The notes under the pieces: generated by a model
The model's database searches: none
The model's input: the letters and a program-made list of their open reading frames with translations, nothing else
What the model was told of the DNA's origin: nothing
In this document: positions 39,559 through 48,810 of the stretch, piece by piece
How the letters are laid out: each line of letters opens with the position of its first letter
Numbering within the stretch: position 1 is the first letter of the stretch
Assembly (NCBI GenBank): GCA_041398565.1
Contig: JAWKUN010000006.1
Location: 62,001 to 126,000 of the forward strand
Origin: DATGPD01 sp041398565
Lineage (GTDB): Bacteria; Planctomycetota; UBA1135; UBA2386
Direction: 5' to 3'
Length of the DNA stretch: 64,000 nucleotides
Program-made: the position numbers and the translations under genes

Positions 39559-42500
39559 TTACGCCACCGTAGCAATCCCCTCCTGTTGGTGTCTGACTCC
39601 ACTCTGTTGGTTCGTCGCGCGCAGGTACACGAGGGCCAGGGCTGCGGCCAGTCCGATCAGGGCGGGCCACTGCTCGCGCCAGGCCCACCACGAGGGGCTG
39701 CCGATGACGATGCGCGCGGGCACCCCGAGGAAGAGCCGCGCTCCGATGTCGGCGTAGAGAGTCCTGATCGCGGCCACGCCGTAGGTGCCGAACAACACCA
39801 GAGCGAGAGCCCGACCGAGCCATCGGGTACGGCCCGCGGGCACGGGGAACGCGCCGGCCAAGAGCGGCAAGGCCAGCACTCCCGACGCCCACGCCACGGC
39901 AGCGGCGGGACGCAGGCCGAGGTCATGGACACCTGCATCGGCGAGCGCTTCGCAGACCGCCGCGACTGCCCACGCACTCGGCGTCACGAAGCGCCAGGGC
40001 CCGCGACCACGGCGCGCCAGCAGGACCGCGGCAACGCTGGCAAACGCCGCTCCCGCCGCGGCCGGCAGGACCGGCACGCCGCTGACCCAGACCTGCACCG
40101 CAGCAACCAGCACGCCGGCAACGAGCAACATCGCCGAGGCACCGGCGCCGCGGCCGCGCGAGCGCAAGACGGCGACCAGCGCCACCAACGACGCCAAGCA
40201 CGCGACGAGGGCGGCGGCCTGGATCGACCGCGACGGCAAGAAGCGGCGGCGCCAGAGCTCGGAGCGGCCGCCCGCGACCACCTGCCGCAGCGCCTCCGTC
40301 GCAGGTGGCGTAGGGGACGCGGCCATGGTCGCAGCGAGAGCCGGCGACACGGCCGCGCCGCGCACACGCGCCTCGGCGAGTTCGCGCAGACGCGCATCGT
40401 CCGTGCGCAGCCAGACGTGCGCCCAAAAGCGCGTGTCCTCGTCGGCGTCGAGGTCGTCGGCGTCGACGACAGGCACCCGCGCGGCGAAGTCGGGCGCGTC
40501 GAGCACGGCGGCGTCGCCGAGCAGCAGGCGAGCGCGCGCCACCGCGCGGCTCAGACCGTCGGATCCCGGCGGCGAGAAGCCCGGGACGCCCACGGTCAGG
40601 CGCGCCAGGTCGGACGCCATCTCGGGGATCGGCATCCACCGCGCCAACTCGAGCGCACGCGCCGCGGCATCGACGCGGCCATGCCGCACGTTGCCGTTCG
40701 CATCGAGCCAGGCACTCGCGTCGAGACCAGCGGCCGACCGCCCCACGGCGGCGCGCCAGTCGGCCATCGTCCACGGGGTCGGCTCCACCTCGCTGCGATG
40801 GAAGGTCGCGCAGAAGACCTGCGACCCGTCGATCCCGGCGTCCTGCCAGGCCTCCACGTCGTGCCGCAGCAACACGGCAACCTCGCCCTCGTCGTGGCTG
40901 TACACCCCCGCCGAGCTGCCGAAGTGACCGACGTGCGGATGGGTCGCGCTCCACATCGCGTCGTCGCCGTCGGCGACGAGCTGCACCCGTCCTGCCGGCG
41001 TCCACACCACCTGCCAGCGAGGAAAGCGCACCGACCACGTCCCCCGCGCGCAAGACTCGCCCGCCTGCACGCCAGGCACGCGCGGCGAGGCGCAAGTGAT
41101 CGGCCCCGGCGGCAAGCGGCCTTCGCCGGCGACCTGCGAAGTCTCGCCGAGCGCGACCAGCCGCTGCTCCTGGAACGTGATGCACGGCTCGGCGTCGCCG
41201 TCGCGCCAGCGCACGCAGGCGGTACGGATCACGTACCGATCGGCCTCGACGGCGGTGTCGCGCAGCGCCCGCCACCACTGCATGGGCAGCTCGTCGGGCT
41301 CTTGCCCGGGCCACGGACGGCACGGCGACAGGCGCCCCTCCGCCGCCCCCTGCGTCAGCGACAGCAGGAGGTGCCAAGCGGCTCGCTCGGCGCTCGGCGC
41401 ACGCAGATAGCGCGCGAGCAGCGCCGGCGCCTCGCCGGCGGCCGGCACGCGGTCGAGGCCGACGCGCGCCGCCAGCCACGCCCGGGGATCGTCGGCCGCA
41501 TGCTGCTCCCACCACCGGCGCCAGGCGGCAGCGCGTTCCGGCCCGGCCCTCCCGGTCGGCCGGTCCGACTGGGTGTGCTCCTCGAGCCACCGCGAAAGGA
41601 AGTCGGACTCCGCCGCCGACGCGGCCGTAGCCAACGCTTCGACGGCACAAGCGACCTCGCGGCGGTAGCCGTCGATACGCGCAAGGCGGCCACGGTCGCG
41701 CACCAGAGCGGCGATGGCGGCGACGCGCGCCGCGTCCGGCTCCGGTGCCGCGTCGCCGTCGCGGCGCATGCGCAAGGGAAGGTCGTGGGCCACCGCCAGC
41801 AGCTCCGCTGCCGCCGCCTGCGCGCGACCAGCCGATGTCGAAGCGAGGCCGCCTTGCTCGGCCAGGGCCAGGAGATGCGGAACCGCGGCTGCCTGCATCC
41901 ACGCCGGCGCCAGGAACCCGAAGGCCCGCGTCCCGAGGAACGGCCGGAAGCGCTCCGACGCAGTGGCGGCGTCGACGCGGTCGAGTTCTTCGAGGAGGGG
42001 CACCAGCAGACTCGGCTCGCGCTGGACCCGGTTCACAACGGCGGCGACCACGCCGCCACGCGACCCGCCACTGACGACGCCGGACACCACGCGTGCCGCC
42101 GCGAGCCGCAGCGGGTCGTCGGCCTCGCGCAGCGCCGGCCAGAGGAACTCCAACACCTCGGCCGTCGGCGCCGGAGTGCCGAACGCGAGCGCGAGCATCC
42201 CCGGCAGGCTCGGGTGCTGTGACAGTCGGCGAACGGCCAAGACCCGGGCAACGATGTCGGTGGCGCCATCGACGCACGCACCGGCGCCGCGGCGCGCTGC
42301 CTTGCCCGCCAGTCGCCACGCCGCAGCCACGACCCGGTCGGCGTCGTCGGGCACGCTCGACTCGGCCAGTTGCGCCGCGCGACGCAGCTGCGCCAGCGCG
42401 TCCTCCCACACGACGTCGCCGCCGTCGGCCGGCGCGGCGTCGACCAACGCCAGCCGCGCCGTCACGCGGGTTGTGTCGATGTCGCCACGCAGCCGATCGC

Positions 42501-43749
42501 CGCCGTCCTGGGTGGCCGCCTTGTCGAGCAGGACGAGGGCCGCGGTCGGCTGCTCGGCGGCCAACAGGTCGCGGGCCGCGGCCAGCGACTGCGCCGCCGG
42601 TGGGTGCAGGCGAGGCGCCAACAAGAACGCGTACCCCGCGAGCAGCAGGCCCGCAGCGGCGAGACCGATCGCGAGCGGGCGCCAGCGGCGGTGCAGCCAA
42701 CGCGCGACCCGGTAGCGCCAGCTCGGCGGCCGGGCGCGCAGCGGCCGCCCCTCGTGGAAGCGCTCGAGGTCTTCGAGCATGGCGTTCGCCGTCGCGTAGC
42801 GATCCTCGGGACGCTTCGCCATCGCCTTGGCACACACCACTTCGAGTTCGCGCGGCACGGTGGGCTGCAGACGGCGCGGTCGCGGCGGATCCTGGTGCAC
42901 CACCGCCAGCACGACCTCGGCGAGGTTGTCGCCCGCGAAGGGCGGCCGGCCGGTCAAGCACTCGTACAGGATGGCACCGAGCGCGTACACGTCGCTCTGT
43001 TCGCCGACCCGCGCGCTCTGCCCGAGCGCCTGCTCGGGGCTCATGTAGGCCGGCGTGCCGAGGATCTGCCCGCTCGCGGTCACGTCGGCGCTCATCGCCA
43101 CGTCGCGCGCCAACCCGAAGTCGGCGACGAAGGCCTCGCCGCGCGCGTCCACCAGCACGTTGGCGGGCTTGAGATCGCGGTGGACGACGCCGTGCGCGTG
43201 CGAGAACGCCACCGCGCTCGCCACTTGCCGCAGCAGATGGACGGCGCGCGTCGGCGTCACGCTTCCGGCGCGGATCAACTCCGACAGCGGTGCGCCCTCC
43301 ACCAGATCCATCGAATAGAACATCGCCCCGTCGGTCTCGCCGATCTCGTGGATGGCGACGATGTGCGGATGACGCAGGCGCGCCAAGCTGCGCGCCTCCT
43401 TGCGGAAGCGTTCGAGGCCACCACGCAGGCCGCCGGCGCCTCGCAAGACCTTGACCGCCACCTGCCGATCCAGCGAGCGCTGCCGCGCGCGGTAGACCAC
43501 ACCCATCCCGCCGCGGCCGAGCTCGCCGAGCAGTTCGTAGTCGGCGGGCAAGTGCGGCTGTGCCGGCTCGCTCGCCGTCCAAGCAGCGTCGGCGAGCAGA
43601 GCGAGCGCGGCCCGGCAGCGGCGAACGTCGTCGGGCGACACACCGAACTCCGCGGCGAGCGCCGCCTCGTCGACCGCGCCCCCGTCGGCGAGCCGCCGCC
43701 GTAGCTCCTCCTGCAGGCGGAAGAAGGTGTCGGAAGCGTCGTCGTTCAC
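39559..43749 (-). CDS. Very large Ser/Thr protein kinase with extracytoplasmic region and polytopic C-terminus
   Basis: A 1396-residue protein starting at GTG 43749, overlapping the sigma gene stop as GTGA. The kinase domain (~70-340) has GRGGMG, VAVKVLRG, HRDLKPANVL, DFGLA and MSPEQAL. One membrane helix (~375-392, LAIGLAAAGLLLAGYAFLL) leads to about 750 residues of unassigned, largely helical extracytoplasmic sequence, then a patch of five or six hydrophobic helices near the C-terminus (LVACLASLVALVAVL onwards). No FGE, WD40 or PASTA domain was recognised. The tight coupling to an ECF sigma gene is typical of planctomycete sigma-kinase pairs in which the kinase may control the sigma factor. 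The last 15 codons are oddly AT-rich. Confidence 0.88.
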   Translation of the reverse strand: MNDDASDTFFRLQEELRRRLADGGAVDEAALAAEFGVSPDDVRRCRAALALLADAAWTASEPAQPHLPADYELLGELGRGGMGVVYRARQRSLDRQVAVKVLRGAGGLRGGLERFRKEARSLARLRHPHIVAIHEIGETDGAMFYSMDLVEGAPLSELIRAGSVTPTRAVHLLRQVASAVAFSHAHGVVHRDLKPANVLVDARGEAFVADFGLARDVAMSADVTASGQILGTPAYMSPEQALGQSARVGEQSDVYALGAILYECLTGRPPFAGDNLAEVVLAVVHQDPPRPRRLQPTVPRELEVVCAKAMAKRPEDRYATANAMLEDLERFHEGRPLRARPPSWRYRVARWLHRRWRPLAIGLAAAGLLLAGYAFLLAPRLHPPAAQSLAAARDLLAAEQPTAALVLLDKAATQDGGDRLRGDIDTTRVTARLALVDAAPADGGDVVWEDALAQLRRAAQLAESSVPDDADRVVAAAWRLAGKAARRGAGACVDGATDIVARVLAVRRLSQHPSLPGMLALAFGTPAPTAEVLEFLWPALREADDPLRLAAARVVSGVVSGGSRGGVVAAVVNRVQREPSLLVPLLEELDRVDAATASERFRPFLGTRAFGFLAPAWMQAAAVPHLLALAEQGGLASTSAGRAQAAAAELLAVAHDLPLRMRRDGDAAPEPDAARVAAIAALVRDRGRLARIDGYRREVACAVEALATAASAAESDFLSRWLEEHTQSDRPTGRAGPERAAAWRRWWEQHAADDPRAWLAARVGLDRVPAAGEAPALLARYLRAPSAERAAWHLLLSLTQGAAEGRLSPCRPWPGQEPDELPMQWWRALRDTAVEADRYVIRTACVRWRDGDAEPCITFQEQRLVALGETSQVAGEGRLPPGPITCASPRVPGVQAGESCARGTWSVRFPRWQVVWTPAGRVQLVADGDDAMWSATHPHVGHFGSSAGVYSHDEGEVAVLLRHDVEAWQDAGIDGSQVFCATFHRSEVEPTPWTMADWRAAVGRSAAGLDASAWLDANGNVRHGRVDAAARALELARWMPIPEMASDLARLTVGVPGFSPPGSDGLSRAVARARLLLGDAAVLDAPDFAARVPVVDADDLDADEDTRFWAHVWLRTDDARLRELAEARVRGAAVSPALAATMAASPTPPATEALRQVVAGGRSELWRRRFLPSRSIQAAALVACLASLVALVAVLRSRGRGAGASAMLLVAGVLVAAVQVWVSGVPVLPAAAGAAFASVAAVLLARRGRGPWRFVTPSAWAVAAVCEALADAGVHDLGLRPAAAVAWASGVLALPLLAGAFPVPAGRTRWLGRALALVLFGTYGVAAIRTLYADIGARLFLGVPARIVIGSPSWWAWREQWPALIGLAAALALVYLRATNQQSGVRHQQEGIATVA

Positions 43750-44303
43750 CGAGATCCTCCGTCGGGCAGCAACTCGGCGCCGAGGCGCGCCGTGGCCTTG
43801 GCCAGCAGCCGGCGGACCGACGACGGGCTGCGCCCCATGCGCACGGCGATGGTCTCCAGGTCGAGTTCGGCGAAGTAGCGCTGCAACAGCGCCTCGCGTT
43901 GCTCGTCGGGCAAGGCCGAGAGGATCGTGCGCAGACGCTGCCCTTCGTCGACGCGCGACACGGCAGTCGCGGGTCCGGTGTCCCGAGCGCGCACGCGCCC
44001 GAGAATGGCCGTGAGCGTCGTGCAGTCCCCGGCCGGTGTGCGCTTGCGGGCGGCGAAGTGATCGGCGAGTCCGCGCACGCAGTTCTCCGCCACCCGTGCC
44101 ATCCACGCGGCGAAGGCGCGCGGGCTGCGCGGCGCGTCCGGGCCGAAGCCCGCCAGACCGGCCAAGTACGCCTCCTGCACCACGTCGTCCGCCTCGACGC
44201 GCGCCCGCAGCGCGCGGCCGAGGCGCAGCTCCACGAAGAGGAGCAAGCGCGGGGCCGCCTGCTCGAAGAGGCGATCGAACTCGGCGTTCGCGGACACGGA
44301 CAC
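43746..44303 (-). CDS. ECF-type RNA polymerase sigma factor paired with the giant kinase
   Basis: A 185-residue sigma factor from GTG 44303 (a second GTG two codons later is equally possible). Region 2 contains VEADDVVQEAYLAGLAGF; region 4 contains LLQRYFAELDLETIAVRMG, then SPSSVRRLLAKATARLGAEL. The linker between them is the usual length for ECF factors. The stop overlaps the kinase start, so translation is coupled. Its target promoters are not evident in this window. Confidence 0.9.
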   Translation of the reverse strand: MSVSANAEFDRLFEQAAPRLLLFVELRLGRALRARVEADDVVQEAYLAGLAGFGPDAPRSPRAFAAWMARVAENCVRGLADHFAARKRTPAGDCTTLTAILGRVRARDTGPATAVSRVDEGQRLRTILSALPDEQREALLQRYFAELDLETIAVRMGRSPSSVRRLLAKATARLGAELLPDGGSR

Positions 44304-44528
44304 GACGACTCTACAGGGGAGAACGTCGCCGCCAGCGCCGGTCGATTCCGCGAGATTAGACGCGCGCTACCGATCCACCGACGGCACGGGCGCGTCCGGC
44401 GGACCTCGTCCACCGAACGGCGAGCTGGCGGCGAGTTCGTTTCCGCGTGACCACAGAGCGCCTCCGGGTAGGCTCCCGCGCCACGGCGGCGAGGCGACGA
44501 TTCCGCCACCGTCGGCCGGGTATCCGCC

Positions 44529-45686
44529 ATGGACTACGTCGCCGTCGGTTGGCTGGTGGCTGGTTTGTTCGTGTTGACCGTGGGTGCCGACCTGCTCGTG
44601 CGCGGCGCATCGCGGCTGGCTGCTGCCGTGCGCATCTCGCCGCTGGTCGTCGGCCTGACCGTGGTCGCGTTCGGCACCTCGGCGCCAGAACTCGCCGTCA
44701 GCGTGCGCTCGGCCCTCGCCGGCCAGGCCGACATCGCCGTGGGCAACGTCGTCGGCAGCAACATCTTCAACGTCCTGTTCATCCTCGGGCTGTCCGCCGT
44801 CGTCACCCCGCTGGTGGTCTCCGTGCAGATCATCCGCCTCGACGCACCGATCATGTTCGGAGTCTGCGCGCTGCTCATGCTGCTGGCCCGCGATGGCAGG
44901 GTGGATCGAAGCGACGGGGCGCTGCTGACGCTGGGCCTCGTCGCGTACACGAGCTTCGCGATCTGCAAGGGGCGCAAGGAGTCGGCGTCGGTGGCGGCCA
45001 GCGAGGTCTCCCAGCGTTCAGCGGTGGAGCCTGGCTCCATCCACTGCAAGGCTGATGTGATGGCCGGCGACCTCGATCGTCCGCCCATCACGGAGTTCGG
45101 CAGGCGCGAGTCCGGCACCGGTCGGATCGTCCGCGACATCGCTCTGGTGCTCGCCGGGCTCGGCGGCCTGGTCCTCGGGGCGCAGTGGTTCGTCGACGCC
45201 GCCGTCACCCTGGCCCGCAGCCTGGGAGTCAGCGAGTTGGTGATCGGCCTCACCGTCGTGGCTGCGGGGACTTCGCTGCCCGAGGTCGCGACGTCGGTGG
45301 TCGCGAGCCTGAAGGGCGAACGCGACATCGCCGTCGGCAACGTCGTCGGCAGCAACATCTTCAACGTCCTCGGGGTCCTCGGTCTGACGGCGCTGGTCAC
45401 GCCGCAGGGCCTTCCCGTGGCGGCGTCGGTCGCCAACCTGGACCTGCCGGTGATGACCGCGGTGGCGTTCGCGTGCCTGCCGATCTTCTTCACCGGCAAC
45501 CGCATCGCGCGCTGGGAAGGCGTCGTCTTCCTCGGCTACTACGTGGCCTACACCGTCTACCTGGTGCTGAGCGCCACGCGATCGGAGGGGCTCGGCACGC
45601 TGCAGGTCGCGATGGTCTGGTTCGTCGTGCCGCTGACCGGGCTGACCCTGGCGGTGACCACGGCCAACGCCGCGCGCCGGCGCTGA
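44529..45686 (+). CDS. Calcium/sodium antiporter (CaCA, YrbG-like) with a repeat insertion in its central loop
   Basis: A 385-residue, about ten-helix cation antiporter from ATG 44529. The two inverted alpha repeats are clear: GTSAPELAVSV with AVGNVVGSNIFNVL in the first half, GTSLPEVATSV with the same AVGNVVGSNIFNVL in the second. Between the halves, at residues ~161-187, the loop reads SQRSAVEPGSIHCKADVMAG then DLDRPPITEFG. This is the in-frame translation of a palindromic repeat (45011-45083) also found between genes elsewhere. Relatives usually have a short acidic loop here, so the protein probably tolerates the extra segment on the cytoplasmic side. It exchanges Ca2+ for Na+ or H+. Confidence 0.9.
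   Translation: MDYVAVGWLVAGLFVLTVGADLLVRGASRLAAAVRISPLVVGLTVVAFGTSAPELAVSVRSALAGQADIAVGNVVGSNIFNVLFILGLSAVVTPLVVSVQIIRLDAPIMFGVCALLMLLARDGRVDRSDGALLTLGLVAYTSFAICKGRKESASVAASEVSQRSAVEPGSIHCKADVMAGDLDRPPITEFGRRESGTGRIVRDIALVLAGLGGLVLGAQWFVDAAVTLARSLGVSELVIGLTVVAAGTSLPEVATSVVASLKGERDIAVGNVVGSNIFNVLGVLGLTALVTPQGLPVAASVANLDLPVMTAVAFACLPIFFTGNRIARWEGVVFLGYYVAYTVYLVLSATRSEGLGTLQVAMVWFVVPLTGLTLAVTTANAARRR
45011..45083 (+). repeat. Palindromic repeat element, copy 4, inside the antiporter gene
   Basis: It reads CCAGCGTTCAGCGGTGGAGC, then CTGGCTCCATCCACTGCAAG, and ends in GGCGACCTCGATCGTCCG. The inner stem GGAGCC/GGCTCC is perfect with a one-base loop. The reading frame of the host gene is preserved and there is no stop. 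Confidence 0.9.
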
Positions 45687-45774
45687 CCCATGGCGACGCA
45701 AGGCGCGGCGGCACCGGCCGGCAGCGGGCAAACCGTTCCGGTTGCGCGCCCACAGCTGCCGATAGACGCAGGGG

Positions 45775-47754
45775 GTGAAGCTCAGAAGTCTCCTGATCGT
45801 GCTGGCGCCGGTGGCTGCCGGCGTCTGGCTGACGCAGTGGCGCCACCGTGCGGCGATCGACAGCGCGCGGCGGGCATACCGCGACGATGCGAGCGCTGCG
45901 GCGCAGCGCGTGGCCGAGCGCGTCGAGCGCACGTTCTCCACCATCTACCAGGGACTGCGCACGATGGCGCGCCTGCCGGGCGTGCAGAAGATCTCGCGCC
46001 ATGGCGAGAACTTCGACGCCGACGCCAAGCAGGTCGTGCAGGAGCTCTACAACCACCTGGCGATCAACGTGGCGATGTCCGAGGTCTACATCGTGCCGCG
46101 CGACCTCGACCCCGAGCGCATCGACCCGGTCACCAACGAGCCCGAGGCACCGATCGTCACCTTCGACGAGATGATCGTCGACTCCACGCCGGCGTCGACC
46201 GCCGCGGCGGGTCACGACGAGGGCCCCGAGGAGGTCGAGATCTTCGAGTATCGGCTGATGCAGCAGCAGCTCGCCTGGTTCGAGCGGCACACACCGACCG
46301 CCGACCACGTCCGCGGGCTCGAGGTGCCAGCGCTGCTCGGCCCCGAGGTCGTGACCTGCGACAACAGCCGCTACGACCCGGCCAAGCCGAACGATGCCGA
46401 CCGCAGCGGCCTGGTGTACTCGGTGCCCTTCTTCGGCAGCGACGGCCGGTTCCGCGGCATGGTGTCGGGGGTCATCCTCACCGCCGCCATCCGCGACCTC
46501 GTACCCGGCGGCTTCTACGCCGTGCGCAACGCTACTCACGCCTACACCGCCGGATCGTGCGACCCGGGGGTCTGGTCGGCGTCGGCGGCGAGCGTGGCGG
46601 CCGGGCGCGCGGACGAGGACCTCGTGTACTCGGAGGCGCGACCGCTGCGCATCCCCGACCAGGCTGGAGGTTGGATCCTGTGGTCCGGCGAACCGAACGA
46701 GGCCTTCGCCGCCCGCGAAGACGTGCGCGCCGCCGGCACCGTGCGCGCGATCGGCCTCGCGGCCTCCGGTTTGTTCGCGGCCGGCGTCTACCTGGGTCTC
46801 GTCTACGTGCAGGCCCGGCGGCGCCGCGCCGCCGCCGAGCGACAGGCCCTGGCCGAGCGACAGGAGGCTGCCGAGCGCCAGCAGCGTGTCCTCGAGCAGC
46901 AACTCGCCGCCTCGGAGCGGGCGCGGCAGGCAGCGATGGTCATGACCGACACGGCGTCGGGCATCCGTGCGTCCACCGATGCTCTGGGCACTTCGAGCCA
47001 GCAGATGGGTCAGGCGGCGGCGCTGACAGCGACCGAGGCCAACGCCGTCAACACGGCCGCCGACGAGATCCGCACCCACGTCGAACACCTCGCCCTGAGC
47101 GTGCGCGAACTCGGCAACAGCATCCACGAGATCGCCGACGGAGCGTCGGGGGCGGCCGAGGTCGCCAGCAACGCCGCGCACCAAGCCGAAGCCACCTCGG
47201 GGTCGGTCGACGCGCTGGGTGCGGCCGTCGACCGCATCCAGGGCGTGGTCGAGCTGATCGAGGACGTCGCCGCACAGACCAATCTCCTGGCCCTCAACGC
47301 CACCATCGAGGCGGCGCGCGCCGGCGAAGCCGGCCGCGGCTTCAGCGTCGTCGCCCATGAAGTGAAGGAACTCGCCGGGGAGACGGCTCAGGCGACACAG
47401 CAGATCGTCGGCGAGGTCCGCTCGATACGCGACAGCGCTCGCCAAGTGATCGGCGCGATGAAGGACATCGCGGACACGATCCGTGTCATCCGCGACCGCC
47501 AGGCGTCGATCGCCGGCGCGGTCGCCCAGCAGACCGCCACCAGCGAGATGATGGACCAAGGGTTGGCCCGCGCCGCGGGCCTCGTGGGCGCGATCGTGCA
47601 GCGTACCGGAAGCCTGGCCCAGGCCGCCGAAGTCACCCGCCGCGGTGTGCTCGAAGCCGAGTCCGCGGTCGCCGACCTCGGCCGGATGGTGGCGAGTCTG
47701 CGGGAAGTGGGCGCGCAGCTCGACGACGGCGCGCTCGTCGCCGCCGGAGACTGA
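45775..47754 (+). CDS. Methyl-accepting chemotaxis protein
   Basis: A 659-residue chemoreceptor from GTG 45775, preceded by a G-rich ribosome-binding site. A first membrane helix (~4-20) is followed by a ~300-residue periplasmic sensor of Cache-like character (RTFSTIYQGLRTMARLPGVQ; GLVYSVPFFGSDGRFRGMVS). A second helix lies near 327-345, then an Ala/Glu/Arg coiled coil directly, with no clear HAMP domain. The signalling tip is IEDVAAQTNLLALNATIEAA followed by GEAGRGFSVVAHEVKELAGE. No che genes adjoin it. Confidence 0.92.
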   Translation: MKLRSLLIVLAPVAAGVWLTQWRHRAAIDSARRAYRDDASAAAQRVAERVERTFSTIYQGLRTMARLPGVQKISRHGENFDADAKQVVQELYNHLAINVAMSEVYIVPRDLDPERIDPVTNEPEAPIVTFDEMIVDSTPASTAAAGHDEGPEEVEIFEYRLMQQQLAWFERHTPTADHVRGLEVPALLGPEVVTCDNSRYDPAKPNDADRSGLVYSVPFFGSDGRFRGMVSGVILTAAIRDLVPGGFYAVRNATHAYTAGSCDPGVWSASAASVAAGRADEDLVYSEARPLRIPDQAGGWILWSGEPNEAFAAREDVRAAGTVRAIGLAASGLFAAGVYLGLVYVQARRRRAAAERQALAERQEAAERQQRVLEQQLAASERARQAAMVMTDTASGIRASTDALGTSSQQMGQAAALTATEANAVNTAADEIRTHVEHLALSVRELGNSIHEIADGASGAAEVASNAAHQAEATSGSVDALGAAVDRIQGVVELIEDVAAQTNLLALNATIEAARAGEAGRGFSVVAHEVKELAGETAQATQQIVGEVRSIRDSARQVIGAMKDIADTIRVIRDRQASIAGAVAQQTATSEMMDQGLARAAGLVGAIVQRTGSLAQAAEVTRRGVLEAESAVADLGRMVASLREVGAQLDDGALVAAGD

Positions 47755-47786
47755 CGGTCGCCCCTGCGAACGCGAGCCCTTCGGCC

Positions 47787-48173
47787 TCAGAGTTCGTCGG
47801 GCAAGCGTCGGATCTTGCCGTCTCGCCCGACGCAGGCGAGCTTGGTCGTCCCCGTGGCGACCACCGCCGCGCCCTCCGGCCGCCTGACCTCGTAGGCGAG
47901 GGTGATCGACGCGGGGCCGCGCTCCGCCTCGCGCACGGACACCGTGACCTCGTCGTCGTAGGTCACCGACCGCCGGTACTCGACCTGAAGGCCGACGACC
48001 TGCAGCAGCACGCCTTCGTCTTCCATCTCGCGGTAGGTCTTGCCGCGCGCGCGCAGCCACTCGGTGCGCGCCTCCTCGAACCACGCCACGTAGCTCCCGT
48101 GGTGCGCGACCCCCATCCGGTCGGTCTCGCAGTAGCGCACGCGCAGGTGATGCAGGAACGGTGCCGCAACCAT
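47787..48173 (-). CDS. Hotdog-fold acyl-CoA thioesterase (YbgC/4-hydroxybenzoyl-CoA thioesterase type)
   Basis: A 128-residue hotdog protein started at ATG 48173; ATG 48185 would add four residues. The family signature VRYCETDRMGVAHHGSYVAWFEEARTEWL is complete, with the catalytic Asp in ETDRMG. It hydrolyses short or aromatic acyl-CoA thioesters. It converges on the chemoreceptor gene with a 33-base gap and stands alone. Confidence 0.9.
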   Translation of the reverse strand: MVAAPFLHHLRVRYCETDRMGVAHHGSYVAWFEEARTEWLRARGKTYREMEDEGVLLQVVGLQVEYRRSVTYDDEVTVSVREAERGPASITLAYEVRRPEGAAVVATGTTKLACVGRDGKIRRLPDEL

Positions 48174-48385
48174 GCGTCGCGACATTAGCGCCGTGCGCCT
48201 GATCCCCGGCCTCCGTCCCCCAGACCTCCGGCCGCGGGACGTTTCCGCCACCAGACCTCGGCCACCAGGCAAGGGCCAGCCTCGGGCATGGGCCGAGTTG
48301 GCGGGCCTTCGTTCGGACCGTATCGGGTCGACGTCGCCGCCGAAGCCGTCGGCACATTCCACGGGTTTCTACGGTAGACGCCCGT

Positions 48386-48664
48386 ATGTTGCCGCCCGAC
48401 ATGGAACAGCTTCTCCCCTGGTTGATCAGTCTCGTCAGCGGCGGCGTCGGCGGGAACCTCGGCGGCGCGCTCGTGAAGGGCATCGGCGGCGGCTTCAAGA
48501 CCATCGTCGGCATGCTGGGTGGACTGCTCGGCGGCCAATGGCTCGGTCCGATGCTCGACTTCCTCAAGAACCTGGGCGCCACGGGCGGCAACGTCGCTTC
48601 GTCGGCGGGCGTGGGTGCGCTGGTGACGATGATCATCGGCATGTTCGTGCGCAAGAAGGACTGA
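48386..48664 (+). CDS. Small glycine-rich membrane protein
   Basis: A 92-residue protein (ATG 48386; ATG 48401 would remove five residues). Two or three hydrophobic helices are separated by Gly-rich turns (LISLVSGGVGGNLGGALVKG, MLGGLLGGQWLGPMLDFLK, VGALVTMIIGMFVRKKD). Similar small proteins of unknown function occur in several phyla. No signal peptide; a basic C-terminus suggests an inner-membrane location. Confidence 0.7.
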   Translation: MLPPDMEQLLPWLISLVSGGVGGNLGGALVKGIGGGFKTIVGMLGGLLGGQWLGPMLDFLKNLGATGGNVASSAGVGALVTMIIGMFVRKKD

Positions 48665-48810
48665 GCGAGCGGAGCGCTCTCGCCGGGAGCCCCGGCGCGC
48701 CGCCCGCGGCGCGGGCGCACACGCGCCATGGCACGACACGCGGCACCCGCGAGATTGATGGCAACCTCCGGGAAGGAAGCTACCCTTCGGTCCATCTGAG
48801 GCATCCCGCC

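Noticed and set aside
39923..44530. A 1535-codon minus-strand frame overlapping the sigma and kinase genes
   Set aside because: Composition is Arg/Ala/Gly/Pro noise; the true sigma and kinase frames carry complete family motifs.
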